Below, one piece after another: positions 32,673 through 41,529 of a DNA stretch of 64,000 nucleotides. The notes under the pieces are model-generated. The model ran no database searches, had not been told where the DNA came from, and saw only the letters and a program-made list of their open reading frames with translations. The position numbers and the translations under genes are program-made. This DNA comes from Caulobacterales bacterium. Its GTDB lineage: Bacteria > Pseudomonadota > Alphaproteobacteria > Caulobacterales > Caulobacteraceae. The stretch covers positions 465,434 to 529,433 of the forward strand of contig JAEKKJ010000016.1 in NCBI GenBank assembly GCA_019510435.1, given 5' to 3'. Positions within the stretch are counted from its first letter, which is position 1. The number at the start of each line of letters is the position of its first letter.

Positions 32673-35207
32673 ATGCGTAGATTCAACCGCGCGCTTTGCG
32701 CGTCGACGGCGCTTGCCACGGGCCTGATGCTGTCGAGCGCCGCGCTCGCCCAGTCCACCGCCGGCCAGGTCCAGGAGCTGATCGTCACCGGCAGCCGCCA
32801 GGCGCCCTCCACCCGGGGCCTAGCCACCGTGGTCAACGAGGCCAAGGACGTTTCGATCGTCGGCCAGGCCTTCATCACCACCCAGACGCCCAGCGCCAAC
32901 ATCGCCCAGCTGGTCAACACCCTGCCCGGCGTGAGCTATTCCACCGAGGATCCGGGCGGCTTCAACTCCGGCGACCTGCGAATCCACGGCTTCGACGGCA
33001 ACCACGTGGCCGTGGTGCTGGACGGCTCGCCGCTGAACGACACCGGCAACTACGCGGTGTTCCCCGGCGAGTACCTGATCGGCGAACTGGTCGACCACAT
33101 CACCGTCAACATCGGCTCCAGCGACGTGGACAGCCCCTCGGCCTCGGCCCTGGGCGCGACCATCAATGTGGTGTCGAAGAAGCCGCCGGCCGAGACGGGC
33201 GGCCAGGTGAAGCTCTCCGGCGGCAGCTACAACTACAAGCGCCTGTTCGGCGAATACGACACCGGCGCCATCGGCCCCTACGGGACCACCGCCTTCGTGG
33301 CCGGCGAATACGGCAAGGAAGACAACTTCAAGAGCCGTCCGGGCTATTCGCGCCGCTGGGACATCTCGGGCCGGGTCTTCCAGCCCCTGAGCGGCAACGA
33401 CTTCATCAGCCTCGCCGGCATCTACACCAACGAGCGCCAGTACCCCGCCTTCCGCCTGACCAAGGCCCAGCTGGCTACGGGTCCGAAGTACGGCTTCGGC
33501 GACAATTCCACCTGGGTCCCGGAGACGGTGACGCCGGGCAAGGCCGACACCATCCCGTCCAACGCCGGCCCGTTCGGCAGCGACACCAACTACTACGGCC
33601 TGTTCCCCAACCCGGTGAACTTCCTCAGCCTCCGGGGCCAGTCGCACTTCACCCTGGCCGAGAACCTGGTGCTGACGGTCGACCCGACCCTGTTCTACAC
33701 CCTGGCCAACGGCGGCGGCTCGCTGTCGCTCAGCGAGACCGACAAGCGCCTGATCGGCAGCGCCAAGGTGGCCGGCGTCGACCTCAACGGCGACGGCGAC
33801 ACCCTGGACACGGTGGCGGCCTATTCACCGGGCAACACCACCACCCACCGCTATGGGGTGACCAGCTCGCTGCTGTGGGACCTGAACGAACACAACCACT
33901 TCCAGCTGGCCTACACGCTCGACTACGGCCGTCACCGCCAGACCGGCGAGGCCAGCCTGGTCAATCCGCAAACCGGCGAAATCGACAGCGTGTTCGGCGG
34001 GCGCGAGGACCACGGCACGCCGATCAAGACGGCCGACGGCTCGATCGTGCGCAACCGCGACCGCTTCTCCATCGCCATGCTGAACCAGTTCTCCGCGAAC
34101 TACATCGGCAAGTTCATGGACGATAAGCTGCACGTGAACGTCGGCCTGCGGCTGCCGTACTTCCAGCGCAAGCTCAACCAGTTCTGCTACACCTACAACG
34201 GCACCAGCGCCTTCTGCGACACCGTCGATCCGGCGGCGGTGCAGGCGGCCTACAACACCGACCTGGCGGCCAAGCGCGCGCCGGGCGCCACGGCCTCGGC
34301 CCTGGCGGCCCTGCTGGGCGGCGCCAGCCCGACCACGGGCCTGGGCGGGGTGCCGAACTTCCGGTTCCCGTTCAAGGAGACCATCAAGTACCACAAGGCC
34401 CTGCCGAACGTGGGCGTCACCTACCGCGTCGCCGACGAGCACCTGCTGTTCGTCTCCTACGCCAAGGGCCTGGCCGCGCCGAAGACCGACAACCTGTACA
34501 CGTCCTCGCCCGACACGGTGCAGCCGGAGACCAGCGACAACTTCGCCGCCGGCTACCGCTACCAGACCCACATGCTGAACGCCTCGATCAGCGTCTACGA
34601 CACCGAGTACAAGAACCGGATCGTCAGCTCGCCCGACCCGAACGACCCGACGCTGACCATCGACCGCAACGTCGGCTCGGTGCGGGTGGACGGCGTCGAT
34701 ATCGAGCTGGGCTACAACCCGATCGAGCACCTCAGCGTCTACGCCAGCGCCAACTTCAACGACAGCAAGGTCAAGCGCGACTACACCCTGTCCACCAGCG
34801 GCATCGCCTTCCAGCTGCTGGTGAAGGGCAACGAGCTGGTCCTCACCCCGGACCGGATCTTCAACGGCCGCGTCAGCTACGACTGGGGTCCGGTGACCTT
34901 CGGGTTCCAGGGCAAGTACATGAGCTCGCGCTGGCTGGACGACCTGAACACGGTGCGCATCCCGGCCTATGCGATCTTCGGCCTGGACGTGCGCTACAAC
35001 CTGCCGACCAAGTTCGACAGCTATGTGCAGCTGAACGTCCAGAACCTGTTCGACCGCTACTACTTCTCGCGGGGCACCTCGGCCGCCAACTACACGGCCT
35101 ATCCGATCCCCAACACCACGCCGCCGCGGACCTTCACCGCCTCGACGGCCGGCTACTACATCGGCGCGCCGCGCACGGTGTCGATGACCGTGGGCGCGAA
35201 GTTCTAA
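32673..35207 (+). CDS. TonB-dependent receptor
   Basis: 844 residues. A signal peptide (about 1-26, SAALA-Q) is followed by the TonB box-like region QELIVTGSR (33-41), the plug (FITTQTPSANIAQLVNTLPGV, GDLRIHGFDGNHVAVVLDG) and a barrel ending VSMTVGAKF. AAAGGGG lies 8 nt upstream of the ATG. The barrel has repeated NNFKS-like turns and a Cys pair (QFCYTYNGTSAFCD, about 508-521), probably a loop disulfide. The substrate (siderophore, sugar or small aromatic) cannot be read. A terminator precedes and another follows, so it is monocistronic. Confidence 0.9.
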   Translation: MRRFNRALCASTALATGLMLSSAALAQSTAGQVQELIVTGSRQAPSTRGLATVVNEAKDVSIVGQAFITTQTPSANIAQLVNTLPGVSYSTEDPGGFNSGDLRIHGFDGNHVAVVLDGSPLNDTGNYAVFPGEYLIGELVDHITVNIGSSDVDSPSASALGATINVVSKKPPAETGGQVKLSGGSYNYKRLFGEYDTGAIGPYGTTAFVAGEYGKEDNFKSRPGYSRRWDISGRVFQPLSGNDFISLAGIYTNERQYPAFRLTKAQLATGPKYGFGDNSTWVPETVTPGKADTIPSNAGPFGSDTNYYGLFPNPVNFLSLRGQSHFTLAENLVLTVDPTLFYTLANGGGSLSLSETDKRLIGSAKVAGVDLNGDGDTLDTVAAYSPGNTTTHRYGVTSSLLWDLNEHNHFQLAYTLDYGRHRQTGEASLVNPQTGEIDSVFGGREDHGTPIKTADGSIVRNRDRFSIAMLNQFSANYIGKFMDDKLHVNVGLRLPYFQRKLNQFCYTYNGTSAFCDTVDPAAVQAAYNTDLAAKRAPGATASALAALLGGASPTTGLGGVPNFRFPFKETIKYHKALPNVGVTYRVADEHLLFVSYAKGLAAPKTDNLYTSSPDTVQPETSDNFAAGYRYQTHMLNASISVYDTEYKNRIVSSPDPNDPTLTIDRNVGSVRVDGVDIELGYNPIEHLSVYASANFNDSKVKRDYTLSTSGIAFQLLVKGNELVLTPDRIFNGRVSYDWGPVTFGFQGKYMSSRWLDDLNTVRIPAYAIFGLDVRYNLPTKFDSYVQLNVQNLFDRYYFSRGTSAANYTAYPIPNTTPPRTFTASTAGYYIGAPRTVSMTVGAKF

Positions 35208-35232
35208 GACGCCGCAAAGCGTCGGAAATCGG

Positions 35233-35262
35233 AGGGGCGGCTCGCAAGGGCCGCCCCTTTTT
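35233..35262 (+). terminator. Intrinsic terminator of the second TonB receptor gene
   Basis: GGGGCGG (35234-35240) and CCGCCCC (35251-35257) pair around TCGCAAGG-like loop, then TTTTT (35258-35262), 27 nt after the stop. Confidence 0.85.
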
Positions 35263-35318
35263 CTTGCGCGGAGTCCGTGATGAGGGGTCGCGCCACCCTG
35301 TCCGACTTGCCTGCTCAA

Positions 35319-35456
35319 GGCGCCGTCCTTCGGGACACGAAGACCACCAAGACCACGAAGATCACCAAGAGGATGCAGATGGCCCCGGCCTAAGGTCCCC
35401 TCGGGCCCCTTCGTGGTCTTGGTGTCCTTGGTGGTCTTGGTGTCGAAGGACGGCGC
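35319..35456. repeat. Long imperfect inverted repeat of the ACCACCAAG type
   Basis: Left arm 35319-35369 and right arm 35409-35456 are inverted copies (GCGCCGTCCTTCG at the outer ends, then CCACCAAGACCACGAAG units). The loop carries no gene. This lies in the 427-nt gap 35208-35634 between the second TonB receptor and aguA, which otherwise shows only a further CCCTCATCCGTCGGCTGCGC-like dispersed repeat around 35491-35545. Confidence 0.75.
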
Positions 35457-35634
35457 TGACGCGCCCCGGACTCCAGAAACCCAGCACGACCCCTCATCCG
35501 TCGGCTGCGCTGAGTCCTTCTCCCGCAAGGGAGACGGATTCCGACGAGGCGCAGCGCCGCAGAGACGGCGGATGCTTGACGCGGCCCCGCCGCAAGGCCA
35601 TCTGCCCGCGGCTTCGATCCGCGAAAGGGCCGCC

Positions 35635-36624
35635 ATGACCGTCGTTCCCGCCGAGTGGGCGCCCCATCGGGCCATGTGGCTGGGCTTTCCCAGCCATGCG
35701 GACCTGTGGGAGGACGACCTCGCTGCGGCCCAGGCCGAGGTGGCGGCGCTGGCGCAGGCGCTGGCCGGCCCCGGCGGCGAGCAGGTCAAGCTGATGACCG
35801 GCCATCCGGACGGCGAGGCCGCGGCGCGGCAGATGCTGGGCGGCGTGCCGGGGGTCGAGATCGCGCCCGGCCGGTTCGGCGACATCTGGCTGCGCGACAC
35901 TGGGCCAATCTTCTTCGGGCCCGGCCAGGCGGCGGCGTTCCGCTTCAACGGCTGGGGCGGCAAGTACGCCCTGGAGCACGACGACACCGTCGCCGCCCAG
36001 ATCGGCGAGGCGGCCGGCGCGGCGCTGGAGGCGCACAACTTCATCCTGGAGGGCGGGGCGGTCGACCACGACGGCGAGGGCACGGTGCTGACCACCGGCC
36101 AGTGCCTGCTGAACCCCAACCGCAACCCCGGCTGGACCGAGGCCGTGGCCGAGACCGCCCTGGCCCGCAGCCTAGGCGCCAAGAAGGTGCTGTGGCTGGG
36201 CGAGGGCCTGCGCAACGACCACACCGACGGCCACGTGGACAACCTGGCCCGCTTCGTCGCGCCGGCTACGGTCGCCTGCCCGGTGGCCTGGGGCCGGGGC
36301 GACCCCAACGCCGAGGCCTATGACGACGCCGCCCGACGCCTCGCGGGCATGACCGACGCCCTGGGCCGGCCTCTGAAGGTGGTGCGCATCCCCTCGCCCG
36401 GCTGGATCGATGGCGACGATGGTCCTGTCCCCGCCAGCCACATGAACTTCCTGATCGCCAACAAGGCGGTGATCGTGCCCATCTATGCGCCGCAGCCGGG
36501 GGAGTTCGCGGTGGGGGTGCTGAAGCAGCTGTTCCCGGACCGGGAGGTGATCGGCCTGCCGTCCAGCGCCATCCTCACCGGCGGCGGGTCCTTCCACTGC
36601 ATCACCCAGCAGGAGCCGGCCTGA
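35635..36624 (+). CDS. aguA: Agmatine deiminase
   Basis: 329 residues. Catalytic Cys is C322 in GGGSFHCITQQ; other family segments are EWAPHRAMWLGFP (7-19), DIWLRDTGPIFF, FNGWGGKY, ILEGGAVDHDGEG, and NDHTDGHVDNLARF. It converts agmatine to N-carbamoylputrescine and ammonia. The start at 35635 has GAAAGGG; the upstream extension is repeat-derived. The stop overlaps the aguB ATG (TGATG), so the two form the agmatine to putrescine route. Confidence 0.95.
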   Translation: MTVVPAEWAPHRAMWLGFPSHADLWEDDLAAAQAEVAALAQALAGPGGEQVKLMTGHPDGEAAARQMLGGVPGVEIAPGRFGDIWLRDTGPIFFGPGQAAAFRFNGWGGKYALEHDDTVAAQIGEAAGAALEAHNFILEGGAVDHDGEGTVLTTGQCLLNPNRNPGWTEAVAETALARSLGAKKVLWLGEGLRNDHTDGHVDNLARFVAPATVACPVAWGRGDPNAEAYDDAARRLAGMTDALGRPLKVVRIPSPGWIDGDDGPVPASHMNFLIANKAVIVPIYAPQPGEFAVGVLKQLFPDREVIGLPSSAILTGGGSFHCITQQEPA

Positions 36625-37502
36625 TGGCGCGCACCCTGACCGTTGCGGCGCTCCAGACCGCCTATGGCGAGGACCTGGCCGCCAACATCGACAAGACCGC
36701 CGAACTCATCCGCCATGCGGCGGCCCAGGGCGCGCAGGTGATCCTGCCGTCCGAGCTGTTCCAGGGCCCCTATTTCTGCGTCGCCCAGGAGGAGCGCTGG
36801 TTCGCCACCGCCTTCCCCTGGCGCCAGCACCCCTGCGTCACCGCCCTGGCCCCCCTGGCCGCCGAGCTGGGCGTGGTGCTGCCGATCTCGATCTTCGAGC
36901 GCGAGGGCCCGCACTATTTCAACAGCCTGGTGATGGTCGACGCCGATGGCTCGCCGATGGGCGTCTACCGCAAGAGCCACATCCCGGACGGGCCTGGCTA
37001 TATGGAGAAGTACTACTTCCGGCCCGGCGACACCGGCTTCAGGGTCTGGGACACCCGCTTCGGCCGCATCGGCGTCGGCATCTGCTGGGACCAGTGGTAC
37101 CCGGAGTGCGCGCGGGCGATGGCGCTGATGGGCGCGGAGGTGCTGCTCTATCCCACGGCCATCGGCTCGGAGCCACACGACCCCAGCCTGGACACCGCCG
37201 CGCCCTGGCGGCGGGCGATGCAGGGCCACGCGGTCTCCAACGTCATCCCGGTGGTGGGGGCCAACCGCACCGGCTTCGAGCCCTGGGCCGGCTATCCCAA
37301 CGGCGGCCAGCTGTTCTACGGCTCCAGCTTCATCGCCGACCACCGCGGCGACCTGGTGGCGGCCCTGGGCCGCGAGGACGAGGGCGTGGTGCAGGCCAGC
37401 TTCGACCTCGACTTCCTGGCCACCCACCGCGCCGCCTGGGGCTTCTTCCGCGACCGGCGGACCGACCTCTACGGGCCCCTGGTCCAGTCGCGGCCGCAAT
37501 AG
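36624..37502 (+). CDS. aguB: N-carbamoylputrescine amidase
   Basis: 292 residues, nitrilase superfamily. The Glu-Lys-Cys triad is E44 (LPSELFQGPYF), K117 (YRKSHIPDGPGY) and C154 (GVGICWDQWYPECAR). It hydrolyses N-carbamoylputrescine to putrescine, CO2 and ammonia. The EKYYFRPGDTGF and VGANRTGFE stretches are close to plant and bacterial AguB. It overlaps aguA by 1 nt. Confidence 0.95.
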   Translation: MARTLTVAALQTAYGEDLAANIDKTAELIRHAAAQGAQVILPSELFQGPYFCVAQEERWFATAFPWRQHPCVTALAPLAAELGVVLPISIFEREGPHYFNSLVMVDADGSPMGVYRKSHIPDGPGYMEKYYFRPGDTGFRVWDTRFGRIGVGICWDQWYPECARAMALMGAEVLLYPTAIGSEPHDPSLDTAAPWRRAMQGHAVSNVIPVVGANRTGFEPWAGYPNGGQLFYGSSFIADHRGDLVAALGREDEGVVQASFDLDFLATHRAAWGFFRDRRTDLYGPLVQSRPQ

Positions 37503-37511
37503 GCGCGGACG

Positions 37512-38048
37512 ATGATCGAGACCCCGCGCCTGGTGCTGCGTCCCTGGCGCGAGGCCGACCGGCCCGCCTTTGCCGAGATCAACGGCCATCCGGAGGTGGG
37601 CGCGTGGCTCGGCGGGGTCCTGGACCGCGCCGCAAGCGACGCCGTGCTGGACCGCGCCCAGACCCACATCGAGACCCACGGCTACGGCCTGTGGGCCGTC
37701 GAGCGCCGGGCCGACGCCAGGCTGGTGGGCGCCATCGGGCTGACGATCATGGGCGAGGACCTGCCCGCGCCCGGCGCCCTCGAGCTGGCGTGGCGCCTGC
37801 ATCCGCACGCCCAGGGGCAGGGTCTCGCCACCGAAGGCGCCGCCGCCGCCCGCGACTGGGCGTTCGGGACCCTGGGCGCCTCGGAGGTTGTGGCGATCAC
37901 CGCGGCGAGCAACCCGCGCTCCCAGGCGGTGATGCGGCGCCTGGGCCTGGCGCACGACCCGGCCCGCGACTTCGACCACCCGCGCCTGGCGGCGGACCAT
38001 CCGCTGCGCCGCCACGTGTTCTGGTCGTTGGCCCGGCCGGGCGTCTGA
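37512..38048 (+). CDS. GNAT family N-acetyltransferase (RimJ/RimL-like)
   Basis: 178 residues with ETPRLVLRPWREADRPAFAEIN at the N-terminus, AWRLHPHAQGQGLATEGAAAARDWAF as the acetyl-CoA loop (QGQGLA), and NPRSQAVMRRLGLAHD. The form matches RimJ/RimL-type acetyltransferases that act on an amine or protein N-terminus. It is 9 nt after aguB, so an acetylated polyamine or agmatine is a possible substrate, but that is a guess. Confidence 0.85.
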   Translation: MIETPRLVLRPWREADRPAFAEINGHPEVGAWLGGVLDRAASDAVLDRAQTHIETHGYGLWAVERRADARLVGAIGLTIMGEDLPAPGALELAWRLHPHAQGQGLATEGAAAARDWAFGTLGASEVVAITAASNPRSQAVMRRLGLAHDPARDFDHPRLAADHPLRRHVFWSLARPGV

Positions 38049-38163
38049 CCCCCACAGCTTGACATTACGTCCCCACGGCCGAGCATGGGCCATCGGGGGA
38101 GGCCAGCGTTCACAACGGTGGCTGTTCGCCACCTGTCATTGCCCAGCATTGCAGGAGTGAACC

Positions 38164-38694
38164 ATGAGACCCTGGCCCGCCGCGGCGACCGCCGCCGCCG
38201 TCCTCCTTGTCATCTCGAGCGGAGCGGCCCTCGCGGCCCAGGACCGCTACGCCCTGAAGGTCCCGCAAGGCCTGTCGTTCGCCGAGATCCGCGGCTACGA
38301 GACCTGGCAGCCGGTGGCGGTGAGCCAGGTCAAGGACGGCCTGAAGATCATCTCGGCCAATCCCGTGATGATGAACGCCTACCGCAGCGGCCTGCCGGCG
38401 AAGGGCAAGACCTTCCCCGAGGGCTCCAAGATCGTGAAGATCGAGTGGTCGGCCAAGGAGAACCCGGCCTCGCCCTATTTCGTCATGGTCCCGGACGCCC
38501 TGATGTCGGTGTCCTTCATCGAGAAGGATTCCAAGCGCTTCCCGAAGACCAACGGCTGGGCCTACGCCCAATTTCTCTATGACCCGGCCACCGGGTCGTT
38601 CAAGCCGAACGGGACCGGCGCCGAGTGCGGCCACGCCTGCCACACCGCGGTGGCTGCACAGGACTACATCTTCACCGCCTATCCCAAGCGCTGA
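38164..38694 (+). CDS. Cytochrome P460 family protein
   Basis: 176 residues. A signal peptide (about 1-25, ending ALAA) and the P460 domain, with Trp/Tyr-rich segments (IRGYETWQPVAVSQ, FVMVPDALMSVSFIEKDSKRF) and a single c-type heme site CGHACH (155-160). In known P460s a Lys cross-links to the heme; here K residues 5' to the heme are present but the cross-link partner cannot be told. They oxidise hydroxylamine or NO in nitrifiers; many family members have unknown roles. GGAGTGAACC precedes the ATG. Confidence 0.85.
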   Translation: MRPWPAAATAAAVLLVISSGAALAAQDRYALKVPQGLSFAEIRGYETWQPVAVSQVKDGLKIISANPVMMNAYRSGLPAKGKTFPEGSKIVKIEWSAKENPASPYFVMVPDALMSVSFIEKDSKRFPKTNGWAYAQFLYDPATGSFKPNGTGAECGHACHTAVAAQDYIFTAYPKR

Positions 38695-38716
38695 GGACGG
38701 CGGGGCGCGCGCGGGC

Positions 38717-39517
38717 TCAGCCGCCGCAGCCCTCCGGCCTGGCCTTGGTGTGCGCCAGCTCCCGCTTGGCGCGGGCGAGGTCAGCGGTGAACGCCGGATC
38801 GGCGTGCAGGCGCGCGACCATGGCCGCGCCCAGGGTGCGGCCGGCCTCGACGTCGGAGATGAAGTGGACGCCGCAGATCACCCGGCTGTCGCCGGACTCG
38901 CGGCCGACGGTGAGCAGCGGGTCGGCCTTGTCGGGCGCAAGCTCGGTCAGGATCAGGGCCCAGGACCAGGCGGTCATGGCGTGGCCGGAGGGATAGGAGG
39001 CGTTGGTCTTCATCCACTCTTCGCGCGGCACGCACACCGGCGCGTCATTGCCGATCAGCGGGCGCTTGCGGTCGTAGTAGTCCTTGGCGGGCGTGCCCAC
39101 CGTGCGCACGTCCAGCTCCACGCGCTGCAGCAGGCGGTAGGTGGCCGGCGTCGTCCTCGGCCCCAGCCCCACGCCCATGGCGCAGGCGAAGCGCCTCACC
39201 GCCCCGCCGCCCCAAAGGTCGTTGTCCTGGATGGCGGTTTTCCAGCGGGCGCTGCCCTGGAGGGCCCGCGTGACCTCGAACTCGGCGCGGTCGGCCTTGC
39301 CCTGTGGCGAGTCCGCCGCCGGGGGCGGGCCGAGGATGGTCTTGCCGTCCAGGGTCGGGCCCTGGAGGTAGCCGGAAAGCTTCACCGGCCGCGGGCCCAT
39401 GGAGGCGTCATCATGGGAGGCGTCGTCGTGAGAGGCCTCGTGGTGGGGCTTCGGCGCGGCGGCCGCGCAGGCCAGGAGGGCGACGACCGCGACGGCGGCC
39501 GGCAGGTGTCGGTTCAA
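38717..39517 (-). CDS. Periplasmic class A nonspecific acid phosphatase (PAP2)
   Basis: 266 residues from a TTG at 39517 (AAGGA upstream). A signal peptide (ALLACAAAAP) is followed by a His/Asp-rich tandem (HHEASHDDASHDDAS) before the phosphatase core. The three PAP2 motifs are KRPLIGND (149-156), the acid PSGH (about 175), and SRVICGVHFISDVEAGR (catalytic His). It hydrolyses phosphomonoesters in the periplasm. It lies 16 nt after the MaoC gene and may be co-transcribed. The HDDAS repeat may bind metal; that is inference. Confidence 0.88.
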   Translation of the reverse strand: MNRHLPAAVAVVALLACAAAAPKPHHEASHDDASHDDASMGPRPVKLSGYLQGPTLDGKTILGPPPAADSPQGKADRAEFEVTRALQGSARWKTAIQDNDLWGGGAVRRFACAMGVGLGPRTTPATYRLLQRVELDVRTVGTPAKDYYDRKRPLIGNDAPVCVPREEWMKTNASYPSGHAMTAWSWALILTELAPDKADPLLTVGRESGDSRVICGVHFISDVEAGRTLGAAMVARLHADPAFTADLARAKRELAHTKARPEGCGG

Positions 39518-39533
39518 ACGCTTGGGTCCTTAC

Positions 39534-40409
39534 TCAACCGCGAAGGACGGTCTTGCCGTTCTTGATGACGGTGGCGCCGCGGTCCTTCACGCGGGCCTCG
39601 AACGAGATGACGGAGCCGTCCGTCCAGAGGTCGACCGTCACCGTGTCGCCCGGGAACACCGGGGCGGAGAAGCGGGCCTGGTGGCTGGCGATCTGGTCCG
39701 GGTCGTAGCCCGTGATGGCCTGCAGCACGGCGCGGCAGGTCAGCCCATAGGTGCAGAGGCCGTGCAGGATCGGCCGCGGGAAGCCCGCCCGCCGCGCGAC
39801 GTCCGGATCGGAGTGCAGCGGATTGCGGTCGCCGTTCAGGCGGTAGAGCAGGGCCTGGTCCGGCCGGGTGGCAAGGTCTACCGAGAGGTCCGGCTTGCGC
39901 GACGGGATCGCGTGCGGCTCGGGCTGGCCCTCGGCGGGACCGCCGAACCCGCCGTCGCCGCGGCAGAAGCTGGAGCCGGTCAGGGTGGCCACCACCTCGC
40001 CAGCTTCGTCCTTCCACAGGGTCTGGCTGACCAGCACCGCGCCCTTGTCCTTGCCCTTGTCATAGGCGCCGATGGTGCGGCTTTCGGTGGTGAAGGTCCC
40101 GGCGCTGGGCAGGGGCCTGTGCAGCTCCACCTTCTGCTCGCCGTGCACCAGCATCAGGTAGTTGGGCTGGCTGGGCCGGTGCCCCGGCTTGGTGGGCAGC
40201 GGCTCGGCCTGGCCGCGGCCGGCCAGCACCGTGGCGGCGGTGGGGACCACCTTCAGGCCCTTCTCGTAGACGAAGGCCAGCTCGGTCTCGTTCATCGGGT
40301 CCGCGCCCAGGCCGACGCCCAGGGCGTACAGCATCACGTCCTTGTCGCCGTAGCTGAAGGTCCGCGGCTGGGTCCCCTGGTCCAGGATGTCCGGATAGTG
40401 GATCGGCAT
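39534..40409 (-). CDS. MaoC-like enoyl-CoA hydratase (double hot-dog)
   Basis: 291 residues. The C-terminal hot-dog has the hydratase-2 motif YRLNGDRNPLHSDPDVARRAGFPRPILHG (Asp and His catalytic pair in D-x4-H). The N-terminal half (about 1-130, FSYGDKDVMLYALGVGLG) is a second, inactive hot-dog. This is the layout of (R)-specific 2-enoyl-CoA hydratase used in fatty-acid or steroid side-chain beta-oxidation. It is downstream of the gene gap before the SapC gene and co-directional with the phosphatase. Confidence 0.88.
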   Translation of the reverse strand: MPIHYPDILDQGTQPRTFSYGDKDVMLYALGVGLGADPMNETELAFVYEKGLKVVPTAATVLAGRGQAEPLPTKPGHRPSQPNYLMLVHGEQKVELHRPLPSAGTFTTESRTIGAYDKGKDKGAVLVSQTLWKDEAGEVVATLTGSSFCRGDGGFGGPAEGQPEPHAIPSRKPDLSVDLATRPDQALLYRLNGDRNPLHSDPDVARRAGFPRPILHGLCTYGLTCRAVLQAITGYDPDQIASHQARFSAPVFPGDTVTVDLWTDGSVISFEARVKDRGATVIKNGKTVLRG

Positions 40410-40585
40410 TGGCGCGCCCCGTCCCTGATCTTCGAATTTATGTCACGATTGAAGAGGCTGAACGTCGCGGGCGCAAGCCGCATGGCGGATTTGCGGGGGT
40501 CGCCGGGATCGGCTAGAGGGAGCGACCGCGCGCGCGAGGCCCGAGGGGTCGGAAAGGCGTGCTCCCAGGAATTCGAAGGCTTGCT

Positions 40586-41386
40586 ATGACCACCCAACAG
40601 ATGCCGCAGGGCCAGTTCTCCGGCAACGTCCTCTTCTATTCGAAGCCCGAGCCGCTGGCGAAGGAGCTGCACGGCAAGATCGGCGTGAAGCGCCTGGACG
40701 GCCCGTTCAAGTTCGCCAAGGCCGGCCACGCCGTGCCGCTGACCGTGGGCGAGTTCCCGCTGGCGGCGATCACCGGCCCGATCATCTTCGTCGGCGACGA
40801 GAAGCTGCCGATCGCGGTCATGGGCCTGAACGCCAACGAGAACATGTTCGTCCGCGACGACGGCACCTTCGAGAGCGGGATCTACATCCCCGCCTACATC
40901 CGCCGCTATCCGTTCGTGTTCGCCAACGACGAGCAGAACAACCAGATGGTGCTCTGCATCGACCGGGCCGCCGAGTTCATCGTCGACAAGGGCTACGACA
41001 TGGCCTTCTTCGACGACAAGGGCGAGCCCACCGACTACACGAAGAACTGCATCGAGTTCTGCAACAATTTCGAGGTCGAGCGCCAGCGCACGGTCAGCTT
41101 CGTGGAGCTGCTGAAGAGCCTGGACCTGTTCGAGAGCAAGGTGGCCACCTTCACGCCGGCCAACCCCGACGGCACCCAGGGCGAGCCCCAGAAGATCGCC
41201 GAGTACTTCGGCGTCTCGGAAGAGAAGCTGAACCAGCTGCCGGCCGACAAGTTCGTCGAGCTGCGCGACAACGGCGCCCTGGGCCAGATCTACGCCCACC
41301 TGCACAGCCTGGTCGGCTGGGACCGCCTGGTGGCCCTGGCCATGACCAAGCAGGCCGAGCAGGAAAACCGCACGCTGAACAGCTGA
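40586..41386 (+). CDS. SapC family protein
   Basis: 266 residues. SapC-like features are FSGNVLFYSKPEPLAKELHG, FAKAGHAVPLTVGEFPLAA, GPIIFVGDEKLPIAVMGLN and IYIPAYIRRYPFVFANDE. No signal peptide. The family is named from an S-layer-associated protein but the role is unknown; Caulobacteraceae carry several copies. It is at 40586 with AAGG upstream; the longer ORF from 40559 is less likely. Confidence 0.85.
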   Translation: MTTQQMPQGQFSGNVLFYSKPEPLAKELHGKIGVKRLDGPFKFAKAGHAVPLTVGEFPLAAITGPIIFVGDEKLPIAVMGLNANENMFVRDDGTFESGIYIPAYIRRYPFVFANDEQNNQMVLCIDRAAEFIVDKGYDMAFFDDKGEPTDYTKNCIEFCNNFEVERQRTVSFVELLKSLDLFESKVATFTPANPDGTQGEPQKIAEYFGVSEEKLNQLPADKFVELRDNGALGQIYAHLHSLVGWDRLVALAMTKQAEQENRTLNS

Positions 41387-41392
41387 GGCCTT

Positions 41393-41526
41393 CCCTCCCT
41401 TAATGGGGAGGGAAAGATCGCGAAGCGATCAGGGTGGGGCAGGCACGAGCGGGCGCAGAGCTTGGTCGAGGGTTCCCCACCCTGGCTTGGCTTCGCCAAG
41501 CCTGTCCCTCCCCATTAAGGGAGGGA
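41393..41526. repeat. REP-like palindromic element (family A) in a convergent gap
   Basis: CTCCCTTAATGGGGAGGG at the left and CTCCCCATTAAGGGAGGG at the right are inverted copies; between them lies a second inverted pair with CCCCACCCTGGCTTGGCTTC. It lies between the convergent SapC gene (stop 41386) and the MaoC-like gene (stop 41530). Confidence 0.85.
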
Positions 41527-41529
41527 CCG

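Noticed and set aside
35264..35634. IS remnant between the receptor and aguA
   Set aside because: No transposase fragment in any frame; only dispersed palindromes are seen.
33825..36308. 827-codon minus-strand ORF across the receptor/aguA gap
   Set aside because: It overlaps the second receptor and aguA and reads through repeats; composition is shadow-like.
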